Source: Sepiola atlantica
Lineage: Eukaryota; Mollusca; Cephalopoda; Sepiida; Sepiolidae
Direction: 5' to 3'
Assembly: GCA_963556195.1 (NCBI GenBank)
Contig: CAUVYP010000579.1
Location: 1,426,001-1,490,000, forward strand
Length of the DNA: 64,000 bases
The translations under genes were made by a program, and so were the position numbers. Position 1 is the stretch's first letter; the number at the start of each line of letters is the position of its first letter. Positions 12,579-25,036 of the stretch are shown piece by piece. The notes below the pieces were generated by a model. The model saw only the letters and a program-made list of their open reading frames with translations. It had not been told where the DNA came from and searched no databases.

Positions 12579-12764
12579 TTGTTGATGTTTTGCGTATTCA
12601 GTTTGTATCGACATATCTCCGGGAGTACAAGAGCTGAACTTCTGAAACTTGGTACTTCAGTAGAAAATGTGTGTCCGCTAATGTCTGCAAAGTTTCGGAG
12701 CACAATTCTTATAAATGTGGAAGTTATTAACAAAAGACCTATCAACTTTAAATCGCACTAAATT
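12579..12764. repeat. Exemplar monomer, family E
   Basis: Has G at 119, T at 150, A at 155 and aagacctatcaacttt in place of aagcgatatcaactta, which removes the EcoRV site. It is followed almost always by a monomer with T at position 6 (TTGTTTATG). A sub-variant with aaaaaacct is found at 36197, 38429, 40661 and 42707. E-like copies that keep A at 119 occur at 11835, 14252, 17599, 20016 and 23735. Confidence 0.92.
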
Positions 12765-12950
12765 TTGTTTATGTTTTGCGTATTCAGTTTGTATCGACAT
12801 ATCTCCGGGAGTACAAGAGCTGAACTTCTGAAACTTCGTACATCAGTAGAAAATGTGTGTCCGCTATTGTCTGCAAAGTTTCGGAGCACAATTCTAATAA
12901 ATGTGGAAGTTATAAACAAAAGCGATATCAACTTAAAATCGCACTAAATT

Positions 12951-13136
12951 TTGTTGATGTTTTGCGTATTCAGTTTGTATCGACATATCTCCGGGAGTAC
13001 AAGAGCTGAACTTCTGAAACTTCGTACATCAGTAGAAAATGTGTGTCCGCTAATGTCTGCAAAGTTTCGGAGCACAATTCTTATAAATGTGGAAGTTATT
13101 AACACAAGCGATATACCTTTTAAATCGCACTAAATT
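12951..13136. repeat. Exemplar monomer, family H (F/C mosaic)
   Basis: Its middle carries the F-type cgtaca at 73-78, while its 3' part is C-type (T at 150, ACCT at 165-168). Copies lie at 12951, 15368, 18715, 21132, 24851, 31733, 41777, 43823, 46427 and 51636. A sister form with tgtaca (H') lies at 17227, 22991, 25595, 28013, 30059 and 33779. H directly follows F in all these cases, consistent with origin by a crossover within the monomer. Confidence 0.88.
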
Positions 13137-13321
13137 TTGTTGATGTTTTACGTATTCAGTGGTATCGACATATCTCCGGGAGTACAAGAGCTGAACTTCT
13201 GAAACTTGGTACTTCAGTAGAAAATGTGTGTCCGCTAATGTCTGCAAAGTTTCAGAGCACAATTCTTATAAATGTGGAAGTTATAAACAAAAGCGATATC
13301 AACTTAAAATCGCACTAAATT
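13137..13321. repeat. 185-bp marker monomer with 1-bp loss
   Basis: A D-type monomer in which cagtttgtatc has become cagtggtatc (one base lost, one changed) and TGC at 13-15 has become TAC. The same allele occurs at 15554, 18901 and 21318. The copies at 25037 and 31919 carry the TAC change without the deletion, so the substitution appears to predate the deletion. It is a clear marker for HOR boundaries. Confidence 0.93.
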
Positions 13322-15738
13322 TTGTTGATGTTTTGCGTATTCAGTTTGTATCGACATATCTCCGGGAGTACAAGAGCTGAACTTCTGAAACTTGGTACTT
13401 CAGTAGAAAATGTGTGTCCGCTAATGTCTGCAAAGTTTCGGAGCACAATTCTTATAAATGTGGAAGTTATTAACACAAGCGATATACCTTTTAAATCGCA
13501 CTAAATTTTGTTGATGTTTTGCGTATTCAGTTTGTATCGACATATCTCCGGGAGTACAAGAGCTGAACTTCTGAAACTTGGTACTTCAGTAGAAAATGTG
13601 TGTCCGCTAATGTCTGCAAAGTTTCAGAGCACAATTCTTATAAATGTGGAAGTTATAAACAAAAGCGATATCAACTTAAAATCGCACTAAATTTTGTTGA
13701 TGTTTTGCGTATTCAGTTTGTATCGACATATCTCCGGGAGTACAAGAGCTGAACTTCTGAAACTTGGTACTTCAGTAGAAAATGTGTGTCCGCTTATGTC
13801 TGCAAAGTTTCGGAGCACAATTCTTATAAATGTGGAAGTTATTAACACAAGCGATATACCTTTTAAATCGCACTAAATTTTGTTGATGTTTTGCGTATTC
13901 AGTTTGTATCGACATATCTCCGGGAGTACAAGAGCTGAACTTCTGAAACTTGGTACTTCAGTAGAAAATGTGTGTCCGCTAATGTCTGCAAAGTTTCAGA
14001 GCACAATTCTTATAAATGTGGAAGTTATTAACAAAAGCGATATCAACTTAAAATCGCACTAAATTTTGTTGATGTTTTGCGTATTCAGTTTGTATCGACA
14101 TATCTCCGGGAGTACAAGAGCTGAACTTCTGAAACTTGGTACTTCAGTAGAAAATGTGTGTCCGCTAATGTCTGCAAAGTTTCAGAGCACAATTTGTATA
14201 AATGTGGAAGTTATAAACACAAGCGATATCAACTTAAAATCGCACTAAATTTTGTTGATGTTTTGCGTATTCAGTTTGTATCGACATATCTCCGGGAGTA
14301 CAAGAGCTGAACTTCTGAAACTTGGTACTTCAGTAGAAAATGTGTGTCCGCTAATGTCTGCAAAGTTTCAGAGCACAATTCTTATAAATGTGGAAGTTAT
14401 TAACAAAAGACCTATCAACTTTAAATCGCACTAAATTTTGTTTATGTTTTGCGTATTCAGTTTGTATCGACATATCTCCGGGAGTACAAGAGCTGAACTT
14501 CTGAAACTTGGTACTTCAGTAGAAAATGTGTGTCCGCTATTGTCTGCAAAGTTTCAGAGCACAATTCTTATAAATGTGGAAGTTATACACAAAAGCGATA
14601 TCAACTTAAAATCGCACTAAATTTTGTTGATGTTTTGCGTATTCAGTTTGTATCGACATATCTCCGGGAGTACAAGAGCTGAACTTCTGAAACTTGGTAC
14701 TTCAGTAGAAAATGTGTGTCCGCTAATGTCTGCAAAGTTTCAGAGCACAATTCTTATAAATGTGGAAGTTATAAACAAAAGCGATATCAACTTAAAATCG
14801 CACTAAATTTTGTTGATGTTTTGCGTATTCAGTTTGTATCGACATATCTCCGGGAGTACAAGAGCTGGACTTCTGAAACTTGGTACTTCAGGAGAAAATG
14901 TGTGTCCGCTAATGTCTGAAAAGTTTCAGAGCACAATTCTTATAAATGTGGAAGTTATAAACACAAGCGATATCAACATAAAATCGCACTAAATTTTGTT
15001 GATGTTTTGCGTATTCAGTTTGTATCGACATATCTCCGGGAGTACAAGAGCTGAACTTCTGAAACTTGGTACTTCAGTAGAAAATGTGTGTCCGCTAATG
15101 TCTGCAAAGTTTCGGAGCACAATTCTTATAAATGTGGAAGTTATTAACAAAAGACCTATCAACTTTAAATCGCACTAAATTTTGTTTATGTTTTGCGTAT
15201 TCAGTTTGTATCGACATATCTCCGGGAGTACAAAAGCTGAACTTCTGAAACTTCGTACATCAGTAGAAAATGTGTGTCCGCTATTGTCTGCAAAGTTTCG
15301 GAGCACAATTCTCATAAATGTGGAAGTTATAAACAAAAGCGATATCAACTTAAAATCGCACTAAATTTTGTTGATGTTTTGCGTATTCAGTTTGTATCGA
15401 CATATCTCCGGGAGTACAAGAGCTGAACTTCTGAAACTTCGTACATCAGTAGAAAATGTGTGTCCGCTAATGTCTGCAAAGTTTCGGAGCACAATTCTTA
15501 TAAATGTGGAAGTTATTAACACAAGCGATATACCTTTTAAATCGCACTAAATTTTGTTGATGTTTTACGTATTCAGTGGTATCGACATATCTCCGGGAGT
15601 ACAAGAGCTGAACTTCTGAAACTTGGTACTTCAGTAGAAAATGTGTGTCCGCTAATGTCTGCAAAGTTTCAGAGCACAATTCTTATAAATGTGGAAGTTA
15701 TAAACAAAAGCGATATCAACTTAAAATCGCACTAAATT

Positions 15739-17598
15739 TTGTTGATGTTTTGCGTATTCAGTTTGTATCGACATATCTCCGGGAGTACAAGAGCTGAACT
15801 TCTGAAACTTGGTACTTCAGTAGAAAATGTGTGTCCGCTAATGTCTGCAAAGTTTCAGAGCACAATTTGTATAAATGTGGAAGTTATAAACACAAGCGAT
15901 ATCAACTTAAAATCGCACTAAATTTTGTTGATGTTTTGCGTATTCAGTTTGTATCGACATATCTCCGGGAGTACAAGAGCTGAACTTCTGAAACTTGGTA
16001 CTTCAGTAGAAAATGTGTGTCCGCTAATGTCTGCAACGTTTCAGAGCACAATTTGTATAAATGTGGAAGTTATAAACACAAGCGATATCAACTTAAAATC
16101 GCACTAAATTTTGTTGATGTTTTGCGTATTCAGTTTGTATCGACATATCTCCGGGAGTACAAGAGCTGAACTTCTGAAACTTGGTACTTCAGTAGAAAAT
16201 GTGTGTCCGCTAATGTCTGCAAAGTTTCGGAGCACAATTCTTATAAATGTGGAAGTTATAAACAAAAGCGATATCAACTTAAAATCGCACTAAATTTTGT
16301 TGATCTTTTGCGTATTCAGTTTGTATCGACATATCTCCGGGAGTACAAGAGCTGAACTTCTGAAACTTGGTACTTCAGTAGAAAATGTGTGTCCGCTTAT
16401 GTCTGCAAAGTTTCGGAGCACAATTCTTATAAATGTGGAAGTTATTAACACAAGCGATATACCTTTTAAATCGCACTAAATTTTGTTGATGTTTTGCGTA
16501 TTCAGTTTGTATCGACATATCTCCGGGAGTACAAGAGCTGAACTTCTGAAACTTGGTACTTCAGTAGAAAATGTGTGTCCGCTAATGTCTGCAAAGTTTC
16601 AGAGCACAATTCTTATAAATGTTAAAGTTATAAACAAAAGCGATATCAACTTAAAATCGCACTAAATTTTGTTGATGTTTTGCGTATTCAGTTTGTATCG
16701 ACATATCTCCGGGAGTACAAGAGCTGAACTTCTGAAACTTGGTACTTCAGTAGAAAATGTGTGTCCGCTAATGTCTGCAAAGTTTCGGAGCACAATTCTT
16801 ATAAATGTGGAAGTTATTAACACAAGCGATATACCTTTTAAATCGCACTAAATTTTGTTGATGTTTTGCGTATTCAGTTTGTATCGACATATCTCCGGGA
16901 GTACAAGAGCTGAACTTCTGAAACTTGGTACTTCAGTAGAAAATGTGTGTCCGCTAATGTCTGCAAAGTTTCGGAGCACAATTCTTATAAATGTGGAAGT
17001 TATTAACAAAAGACCTATCAACTTTAAATCGCACTAAAATTTGTTTATGTTTTGCGTATTCAGTTTGTATCGACATATCTCCGCGAGTACAAGAGCTGAA
17101 CTTCTGAAACTTCGTACATCAGTAGAAAATGTGTGTCCGCTATTGTCTGCAAAGTTTCGGAGCACAATTCTCATAAATGTGGAAGTTATAAACAAAAGCG
17201 ATATCAACTTAAAATCGCACTAAATTTTGTTGATGTTTTGCGTATTCAGTTTGTATCGACATATCTCCGGGAGTACAAGAGCTGAACTTCTGAAACTTTG
17301 TACATCAGTAGAAAATGTGTGTCCGCTAATGTCTGCAAAGTTTCGGAGCACAATTCTTATAAATGTGGAAGTTATTAACACAAGCGATATACCTTTTAAA
17401 TCGCACTAAATTTTGTTGATGTTTTGCGTATTCAGTTTGTATCGACATATCTCCGGGAGTACAAGAGCTGAACTTCTGAAACTTGGTACTTCAGTAGAAA
17501 ATGTGTGTCCGCTAATGTCTGCAAAGTTTCAGAGCACAATTCTTATAAATGTGGAAGTTATAAACAAAAGCGATATCAACTTAAAATCGCACTAAATT
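15739..17598. repeat. 10-monomer cassette A-A2-B-C-D-C-E-F-H'-D
   Basis: This run recurs at 21503-23362 and, outside the 31-mer region, at 32291-34150. The fifth monomer has a graded change at 139-144: gttaaa in the first two, gttgaa in the third, against gtggaa elsewhere. A shortened relative lies at 26897-28384, where the D-C pair is replaced. Confidence 0.82.
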
Positions 17599-20500
17599 TT
17601 GTTGATGTTTTGCGTATTCAGTTTGTATCGACATATCTCCGGGAGTACAAGAGCTGAACTTCTGAAACTTGGTACTTCAGTAGAAAATGTGTGTCCGCTA
17701 ATGTCTGCAAAGTTTCAGAGCACAATTCTTATAAATGTGGAAGTTATTAACAAAAGACCTATCAACTTTAAATCGCACTAAATTTTGTTTATGTTTTGCG
17801 TATTCAGTTTGTATCGACATATCTCCGGGAGTACAAGAGCTGAACTTCTGAAACTTCGTACATCAGTAGTAAATGTGTGTCCGCTATTGTCTGCAAAGTT
17901 TCGGAGCACAATTCTCATAAATGTGGAAGTTATAAACAAAAGCGATATCAACTTAAAATCGCACTAAATTTTGTTGATGTTTTGCGTATTCAGTTTGTAT
18001 CGACATATCTCCGGGAGTACAAGAGCTGAACTTCTGAAACTTGGTACTTCAGTAGAAAATGTGTGTCCGCTAATGTCTGCAAAGTTTCAGAGCACAATTC
18101 TTATAAATGTGGAAGTTATAAACAAAAGCGATATCAACTTAAAATCGCACTAAATTTTGTTGATGTTTTGCGTATTCAGTTTGTATCGACATATCTCCGG
18201 GAGTACAAGAGCTGGACTTCTGAAACTTGGTACTTCAGTAGAAAATGTGTGTCCGCTAATGTCTGCAAAGTTTCAGAGCACAATTCTTATAAATGTGGAA
18301 GTTATAAACACAAGCGATATCAACATAAAATCGCACTAAATTTTGTTGATGTTTTGCGTATTCAGTTTGTATCGACATATCTCCGGGAGTACAAGAGCTG
18401 AACTTCTGAAACTTGGTACTTCAGTAGAAAATGTGTGTCCGCTAATGTCTGCAAAGTTTCGGAGCACAATTCTTATAAATGTGGAAGTTATTAACAAAAG
18501 ACCTATCAACTTTAAATCGCACTAAATTTTGTTGATGTTTTGCGTATTCAGTTTGTATCGACATATCTCCGGGAGTACAAGAGCTGAACTTCTGAAACTT
18601 CGTACATCAGTAGAAAATGTGTGTCCGCTATTGTCTGCAAAGTTTCGGAGCACAATTCTCATAAATGTGGAAGTTATAAACAAAAGCGATATCAACTTAA
18701 AATCGCACTAAATTTTGTTGATGTTTTGCGTATTCAGTTTGTATCGACATATCTCCGGGAGTACAAGAGCTGAACTTCTGAAACTTCGTACATCAGTAGA
18801 AAATGTGTGTCCGCTAATGTCTGCAAAGTTTCGGAGCACAATTCTTATAAATGTGGAAGTTATTAACACAAGCGATATACCTTTTAAATCGCACTAAATT
18901 TTGTTGATGTTTTACGTATTCAGTGGTATCGACATATCTCCGGGAGTACAAGAGCTGAACTTCTGAAACTTGGTACTTCAGTAGAAAATGTGTGTCCGCT
19001 AATGTCTGCAAAGTTTCAGAGCACAATTCTTATAAATGTGGAAGTTATAAACAAAAGCGATATCAACTTAAAATCGCACTAAATTTTGTTGATGTTTTGC
19101 GTATTCAGTTTGTATCGACATATCTCCGGGAGTACAAGAGCTGAACTTCTGAAACTTGGTACTTCAGTAGAAAATGTGTGTCCGCTAATGTCTGCAAAGT
19201 TTCGGAGCACAATTCTTATAAATGTGGAAGTTATTAACACAAGCGATATACCTTTTAAATCGCACTAAATTTTGTTGATGTTTTGCGTATTCAGTTTGTA
19301 TCGACATATCTCCGGGAGTACAAGAGCTGAACTTCTGAAACTTGGTACTTCAGTAGAAAATGTGTGTCCGCTAATGTCTGCAAAGTTTCAGAGCACAATT
19401 CTTATAAATGTGGAAGTTATAAACAAAAGCGATATCAACTTAAAATCGCACTAAATTTTGTTGATGTTTTGCGTATTCAGTTTGTATCGACATATCTCCG
19501 GGAGTACAAGAGCTGAACTTCTGAAACTTGGTACTTCAGTAGAAAATGTGTGTCCGCTTATGTCTGCAAAGTTTCGGAGCACAATTCTTATAAATGTGGA
19601 AGTTATTAACACAAGCGATATACCTTTTAAATCGCACTAAATTTTGTTGATGTTTTGCGTATTCAGTTTGTATCGACATATCTCCGGGAGTACAAGAGCT
19701 GAACTTCTGAAACTTGGTACTTCAGTAGAAAATGTGTGTCCGCTAATGTCTGCAAAGTTTCAGAGCACAATTCTTATAAATGTGGAAGTTATTAACAAAA
19801 GCGATATCAACTTAAAATCGCACTAAATTTTGTTGATGTTTTGCGTATTCAGTTTGTATCGACATATCTCCGGGAGTACAAGAGCTGAACTTCTGAAACT
19901 TGGTACTTCAGTAGAAAATGTGTGTCCGCTAATGTCTGCAAAGTTTCAGAGCACAATTTGTATAAATGTGGAAGTTATAAACACAAGCGATATCAACTTA
20001 AAATCGCACTAAATTTTGTTGATGTTTTGCGTATTCAGTTTGTATCGACATATCTCCGGGAGTACAAGAGCTGAACTTCTGAAACTTGGTACTTCAGTAG
20101 AAAATGTGTGTCCGCTAATGTCTGCAAAGTTTCAGAGCACAATTCTTATAAATGTGGAAGTTATTAACAAAAGACCTATCAACTTTAAATCGCACTAAAT
20201 TTTGTTTATGTTTTGCGTATTCAGTTTGTATCGACATATCTCCGGGAGTACAAGAGCTGAACTTCTGAAACTTGGTACTTCAGTAGAAAATGTGTGTCCG
20301 CTATTGTCTGCAAAGTTTCAGAGCACAATTCTTATAAATGTGGAAGTTATAAACAAAAGCGATATCAACTTAAAATCGCACTAAATTTTGTTGATGTTTT
20401 GCGTATTCAGTTTGTATCGACATATCTCCGGGAGTACAATAGCTGAACTTCTGAAACTTGGTACTTCAGTAGAAAATGTGTGTCCGCTAATGTCTGCAAA

Positions 20501-23362
20501 GTTTCAGAGCACAATTCTTATAAATGTGGAAGTTATAAACAAAAGCGATATCAACTTAAAATCGCACTAAATTTTGTTGATGTTTTGCGTATTCAGTTTG
20601 TATCGACATATCTCCGGGAGTACAAGAGCTGGACTTCTGAAACTTGGTACTTCAGGAGAAAATGTGTGTCCGCTAATGTCTGCAAAGTTTCAGAGCACAA
20701 TTCTTATAAATGTGGAAGTTATAAACACAAGCGATATCAACATAAAATCGCACTAAATTTTGTTGATGTTTTGCGTATTCAGTTTGTATCGACATATCTC
20801 CGGGAGTACAAGAGCTGAACTTCTGAAACTTGGTACTTCAGTAGAAAATGTGTGTCCGCTAATGTCTGCAAAGTTTCGGAGCACAATTCTTATAAATGTG
20901 GAAGTTATTAACAAAAGACCTATCAACTTTAAATCGCACTAAATTTTGTTTATGTTTTGCGTATTCAGTTTGTATCGACATATCTCCGGGAGTACAAAAG
21001 CTGAACTTCTGAAACTTCGTACATCAGTAGAAAATGTGTGTCCGCTATTGTCTGCAAAGTTTCGGAGCACAATTCTCATAAATGTGGAAGTTATAAACAA
21101 AAGCGATATCAACTTAAAATCGCACTAAATTTTGTTGATGTTTTGCGTATTCAGTTTGTATCGACATATCTCCGGGAGTACAAGAGCTGAACTTCTGAAA
21201 CTTCGTACATCAGTAGAAAATGTGTGTCCGCTAATGTCTGCAAAGTTTCGGAGCACAATTCTTATAAATGTGGAAGTTATTAACACAAGCGATATACCTT
21301 TTAAATCGCACTAAATTTTGTTGATGTTTTACGTATTCAGTGGTATCGACATATCTCCGGGAGTACAAGAGCTGAACTTCTGAAACTTGGTACTTCAGTA
21401 GAAAATGTGTGTCCGCTAATGTCTGCAAAGTTTCAGAGCACAATTCTTATAAATGTGGAAGTTATAAACAAAAGCGATATCAACTTAAAATCGCACTAAA
21501 TTTTGTTGATGTTTTGCGTATTCAGTTTGTATCGACATATCTCCGGGAGTACAAGAGCTGAACTTCTGAAACTTGGTACTTCAGTAGAAAATGTGTGTCC
21601 GCTAATGTCTGCAAAGTTTCAGAGCACAATTTGTATAAATGTGGAAGTTATAAACACAAGCGATATCAACTTAAAATCGCACTAAATTTTGTTGATGTTT
21701 TGCGTATTCAGTTTGTATCGACATATCTCCGGGAGTACAAGAGCTGAACTTCTGAAACTTGGTACTTCAGTAGAAAATGTGTGTCCGCTAATGTCTGCAA
21801 CGTTTCAGAGCACAATTTGTATAAATGTGGAAGTTATAAACACAAGCGATATCAACTTAAAATCGCACTAAATTTTGTTGATGTTTTGCGTATTCAGTTT
21901 GTATCGACATATCTCCGGGAGTACAAGAGCTGAACTTCTGAAACTTGGTACTTCAGTAGAAAATGTGTGTCCGCTAATGTCTGCAAAGTTTCGGAGCACA
22001 ATTCTTATAAATGTGGAAGTTATAAACAAAAGCGATATCAACTTAAAATCGCACTAAATTTTGTTGATGTTTTGCGTATTCAGTTTGTATCGACATATCT
22101 CCGGGAGTACAAGAGCTGAACTTCTGAAACTTGGTACTTCAGTAGAAAATGTGTGTCCGCTTATGTCTGCAAAGTTTCGGAGCACAATTCTTATAAATGT
22201 GGAAGTTATTAACACAAGCGATATACCTTTTAAATCGCACTAAATTTTGTTGATGTTTTGCGTATTCAGTTTGTATCGACATATCTCCGGGAGTACAAGA
22301 GCTGAACTTCTGAAACTTGGTACTTCAGTAGAAAATGTGTGTCCGCTAATGTCTGCAAAGTTTCAGAGCACAATTCTTATAAATGTTAAAGTTATAAACA
22401 AAAGCGATATCAACTTAAAATCGCACTAAATTTTGTTGATGTTTTGCGTATTCAGTTTGTATCGACATATCTCCGGGAGTACAAGAGCTGAACTTCTGAA
22501 ACTTGGTACTTCAGTAGAAAATGTGTGTCCGCTAATGTCTGCAAAGTTTCGGAGCACAATTCTTATAAATGTGGAAGTTATTAACACAAGCGATATACCT
22601 TTTAAATCGCACTAAATTTTGTTGATGTTTTGCGTATTCAGTTTGTATCGACATATCTCCGGGAGTACAAGAGCTGAACTTCTGAAACTTGGTACTTCAG
22701 TAGAAAATGTGTGTCCGCTAATGTCTGCAAAGTTTCGGAGCACAATTCTTATAAATGTGGAAGTTATTAACAAAAGACCTATCAACTTTAAATCGCACTA
22801 AATTTTGTTTATGTTTTGCGTATTCAGTTTGTATCGACATATCTCCGCGAGTACAAGAGCTGAACTTCTGAAACTTCGTACATCAGTAGAAAATGTGTGT
22901 CCGCTATTGTCTGCAAAGTTTCGGAGCACAATTCTCATAAATGTGGAAGTTATAAACAAAAGCGATATCAACTTAAAATCGCACTAAATTTTGTTGATGT
23001 TTTGCGTATTCAGTTTGTATCGACATATCTCCGGGAGTACAAGAGCTGAACTTCTGAAACTTTGTACATCAGTAGAAAATGTGTGTCCGCTAATGTCTGC
23101 AAAGTTTCGGAGCACAATTCTTATAAATGTGGAAGTTATTAACACAAGCGATATACCTTTTAAATCGCACTAAATTTTGTTGATGTTTTGCGTATTCAGT
23201 TTGTATCGACATATCTCCGGGAGTACAAGAGCTGAACTTCTGAAACTTGGTACTTCAGTAGAAAATGTGTGTCCGCTAATGTCTGCAAAGTTTCAGAGCA
23301 CAATTCTTATAAATGTGGAAGTTATAAACAAAAGCGATATCAACTTAAAATCGCACTAAATT

Positions 23363-23734
23363 TTGTTGATGTTTTGCGTATTCAGTTTGTATCGACATAT
23401 CTCCGGGAGTACAAGAGCTGAACTTCTGAAACTTGGTACTTCAGTAGAAAATGTGTGTCCGCTAATGTCTGCAAAGTTTCAGAGCACAATTCTTATAAAT
23501 GTGGAAGTTATTAACACAAGCGATATACCTTTTAAATCGCACTAAATTTTGTTGATGTTTTGCGTATTCAGTTTGTATCGACATATCTCCGGGAGTACAA
23601 GAGCTGAACTTCTGAAACTTGGTACTTCAGTAGAAAATGTGTGTCCGCTAATGTCTGCAAAGTTTCAGAGCACAATTCTTATAAATGTGGAAGTTATAAA
23701 CAAAAGCGATATCAACTTAAAATCGCACTAAATT
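23363..23734. repeat. Two-monomer insertion in the second 31-mer copy
   Basis: Relative to 17413-17785 in copy 1, two monomers are added here. The first (23363) is a mosaic: A at 119 as in D, but the 3' end of C (T at 150, ACCT at 165-168). The second (23549) is a plain D. This is the size change expected from an out-of-register exchange two monomers apart. Confidence 0.8.
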
Positions 23735-24664
23735 TTGTTGATGTTTTGCGTATTCAGTTTGTATCGACATATCTCCGGGAGTACAAGAGCTGAACTTCTG
23801 AAACTTGGTACTTCAGTAGAAAATGTGTGTCCGCTAATGTCTGCAAAGTTTCAGAGCACAATTCTTATAAATGTGGAAGTTATTAACAAAAGACCTATCA
23901 ACTTTAAATCGCACTAAATTTTGTTTATGTTTTGCGTATTCAGTTTGTATCGACATATCTCCGGGAGTACAAGAGCTGAACTTCTGAAACTTCGTACATC
24001 AGTAGTAAATGTGTGTCCGCTATTGTCTGCAAAGTTTCGGAGCACAATTTGTATAAATGTGGAAGTTATAAACAAAAGCGATATCAACTTAAAATCGCAC
24101 TAAATTTTGTTGATGTTTTGCGTATTCAGTTTGTATCGACATATCTCCGGGAGTACAAGAGCTGAACTTCTGAAACTTGGTACTTCAGTAGAAAATGTGT
24201 GTCCGCTAATGTCTGCAAAGTTTCAGAGCACAATTCTTATAAATGTGGAAGTTATAAACAAAAGCGATATCAACTTAAAATCGCACTAAATTTTGTTGAT
24301 GTTTTGCGTATTCAGTTTGTATCGACATATCTCCGGGAGTACAAGAGCTGGACTTCTGAAACTTGGTACTTCAGTAGAAAATGTGTGTCCGCTAATGTCT
24401 GCAAAGTTTCAGAGCACAATTCTTATAAATGTGGAAGTTATAAACACAAGCGATATCAACATAAAATCGCACTAAATTTTGTTGATGTTTTGCGTATTCA
24501 GTTTGTATCGACATATCTCCGGGAGTACAAGAGCTGAACTTCTGAAACTTGGTACTTCAGTAGAAAATGTGTGTCCGCTAATGTCTGCAAAGTTTCGGAG
24601 CACAATTCTTATAAATGTGGAAGTTATTAACAAAAGACCTATCAACTTTAAATCGCACTAAATT

Positions 24665-24850
24665 TTGTTTATGTTTTGCGTATTCAGTTTGTATCGACAT
24701 ATCTCCGGGAGTACAAGAGCTGAACTTCTGAAACTTCGTACATCAGTAGAAAATGTGTGTCCGCTATTGTCTGCAAAGTTTCGGAGCACAATTCTCATAA
24801 ATGTGGAAGTTATAAACAAAAGCGATATCAACTTAAAATCGCACTAAATT
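24665..24850. repeat. Exemplar monomer, family F
   Basis: Has T at 6 (tttatg), C at 73 and A at 78 (cgtaca), T at 103 (ctattg), G at 119 and CTC at 130-132. A sub-variant with GCG for GGG at 43-45 (ccgcgag) occurs at 17041, 22805, 25409, 27827, 29873 and 33593, always before an H copy with T at 73. Confidence 0.92.
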
Positions 24851-25036
24851 TTGTTGATGTTTTGCGTATTCAGTTTGTATCGACATATCTCCGGGAGTAC
24901 AAGAGCTGAACTTCTGAAACTTCGTACATCAGTAGAAAATGTGTGTCCGCTAATGTCTGCAAAGTTTCGGAGCACAATTCTTATAAATGTGGAAGTTATT
25001 AACACAAGCGATATACCTTTTAAATCGCACTAAATT

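Larger units (their letters stand above)
11649..13136. repeat. 8-monomer forerunner of the 31-mer HOR
   Basis: The order A, E-like, F-like, D-like, G, E, F, H matches 14066-15553 monomer for monomer (offset 2417 bp). The E-like copy at 11835 keeps A at 119, and the F-like copy at 12021 has T at 103 but G at 73, so both are intermediates between D and the full E and F types. This is the first appearance of E-, F-, G- and H-type monomers in the window. Confidence 0.8.
13137..18900. repeat. 31-monomer HOR, copy 1 (5764 bp)
   Basis: Thirty-one monomers, two of them 185 bp, recur in the same order from 18901. The unit is compound: a 13-mer (13137-15553) and an 18-mer (15554-18900) that both begin with the same 185-bp variant (tacgtattcagtgg) and both end E-like, F, D, G, E, F, H. 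Shared rare states with copy 2 include a D copy with T at 150 (13880/19644), ggagaaaa in G (14810/20574), caaaagct in F (15182/20946) and gttaaag in D (16483/22247). Confidence 0.9.
18901..25036. repeat. 31-mer HOR, copy 2 with two extra monomers
   Basis: Follows copy 1 directly and matches it monomer by monomer at an offset of 5764 bp, up to the D copy at 23177. Two additional monomers (23363-23734) then follow and the match resumes at 23735, making this copy a 33-mer of 6136 bp. Private changes include caatagct (about 20439). Confidence 0.9.
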
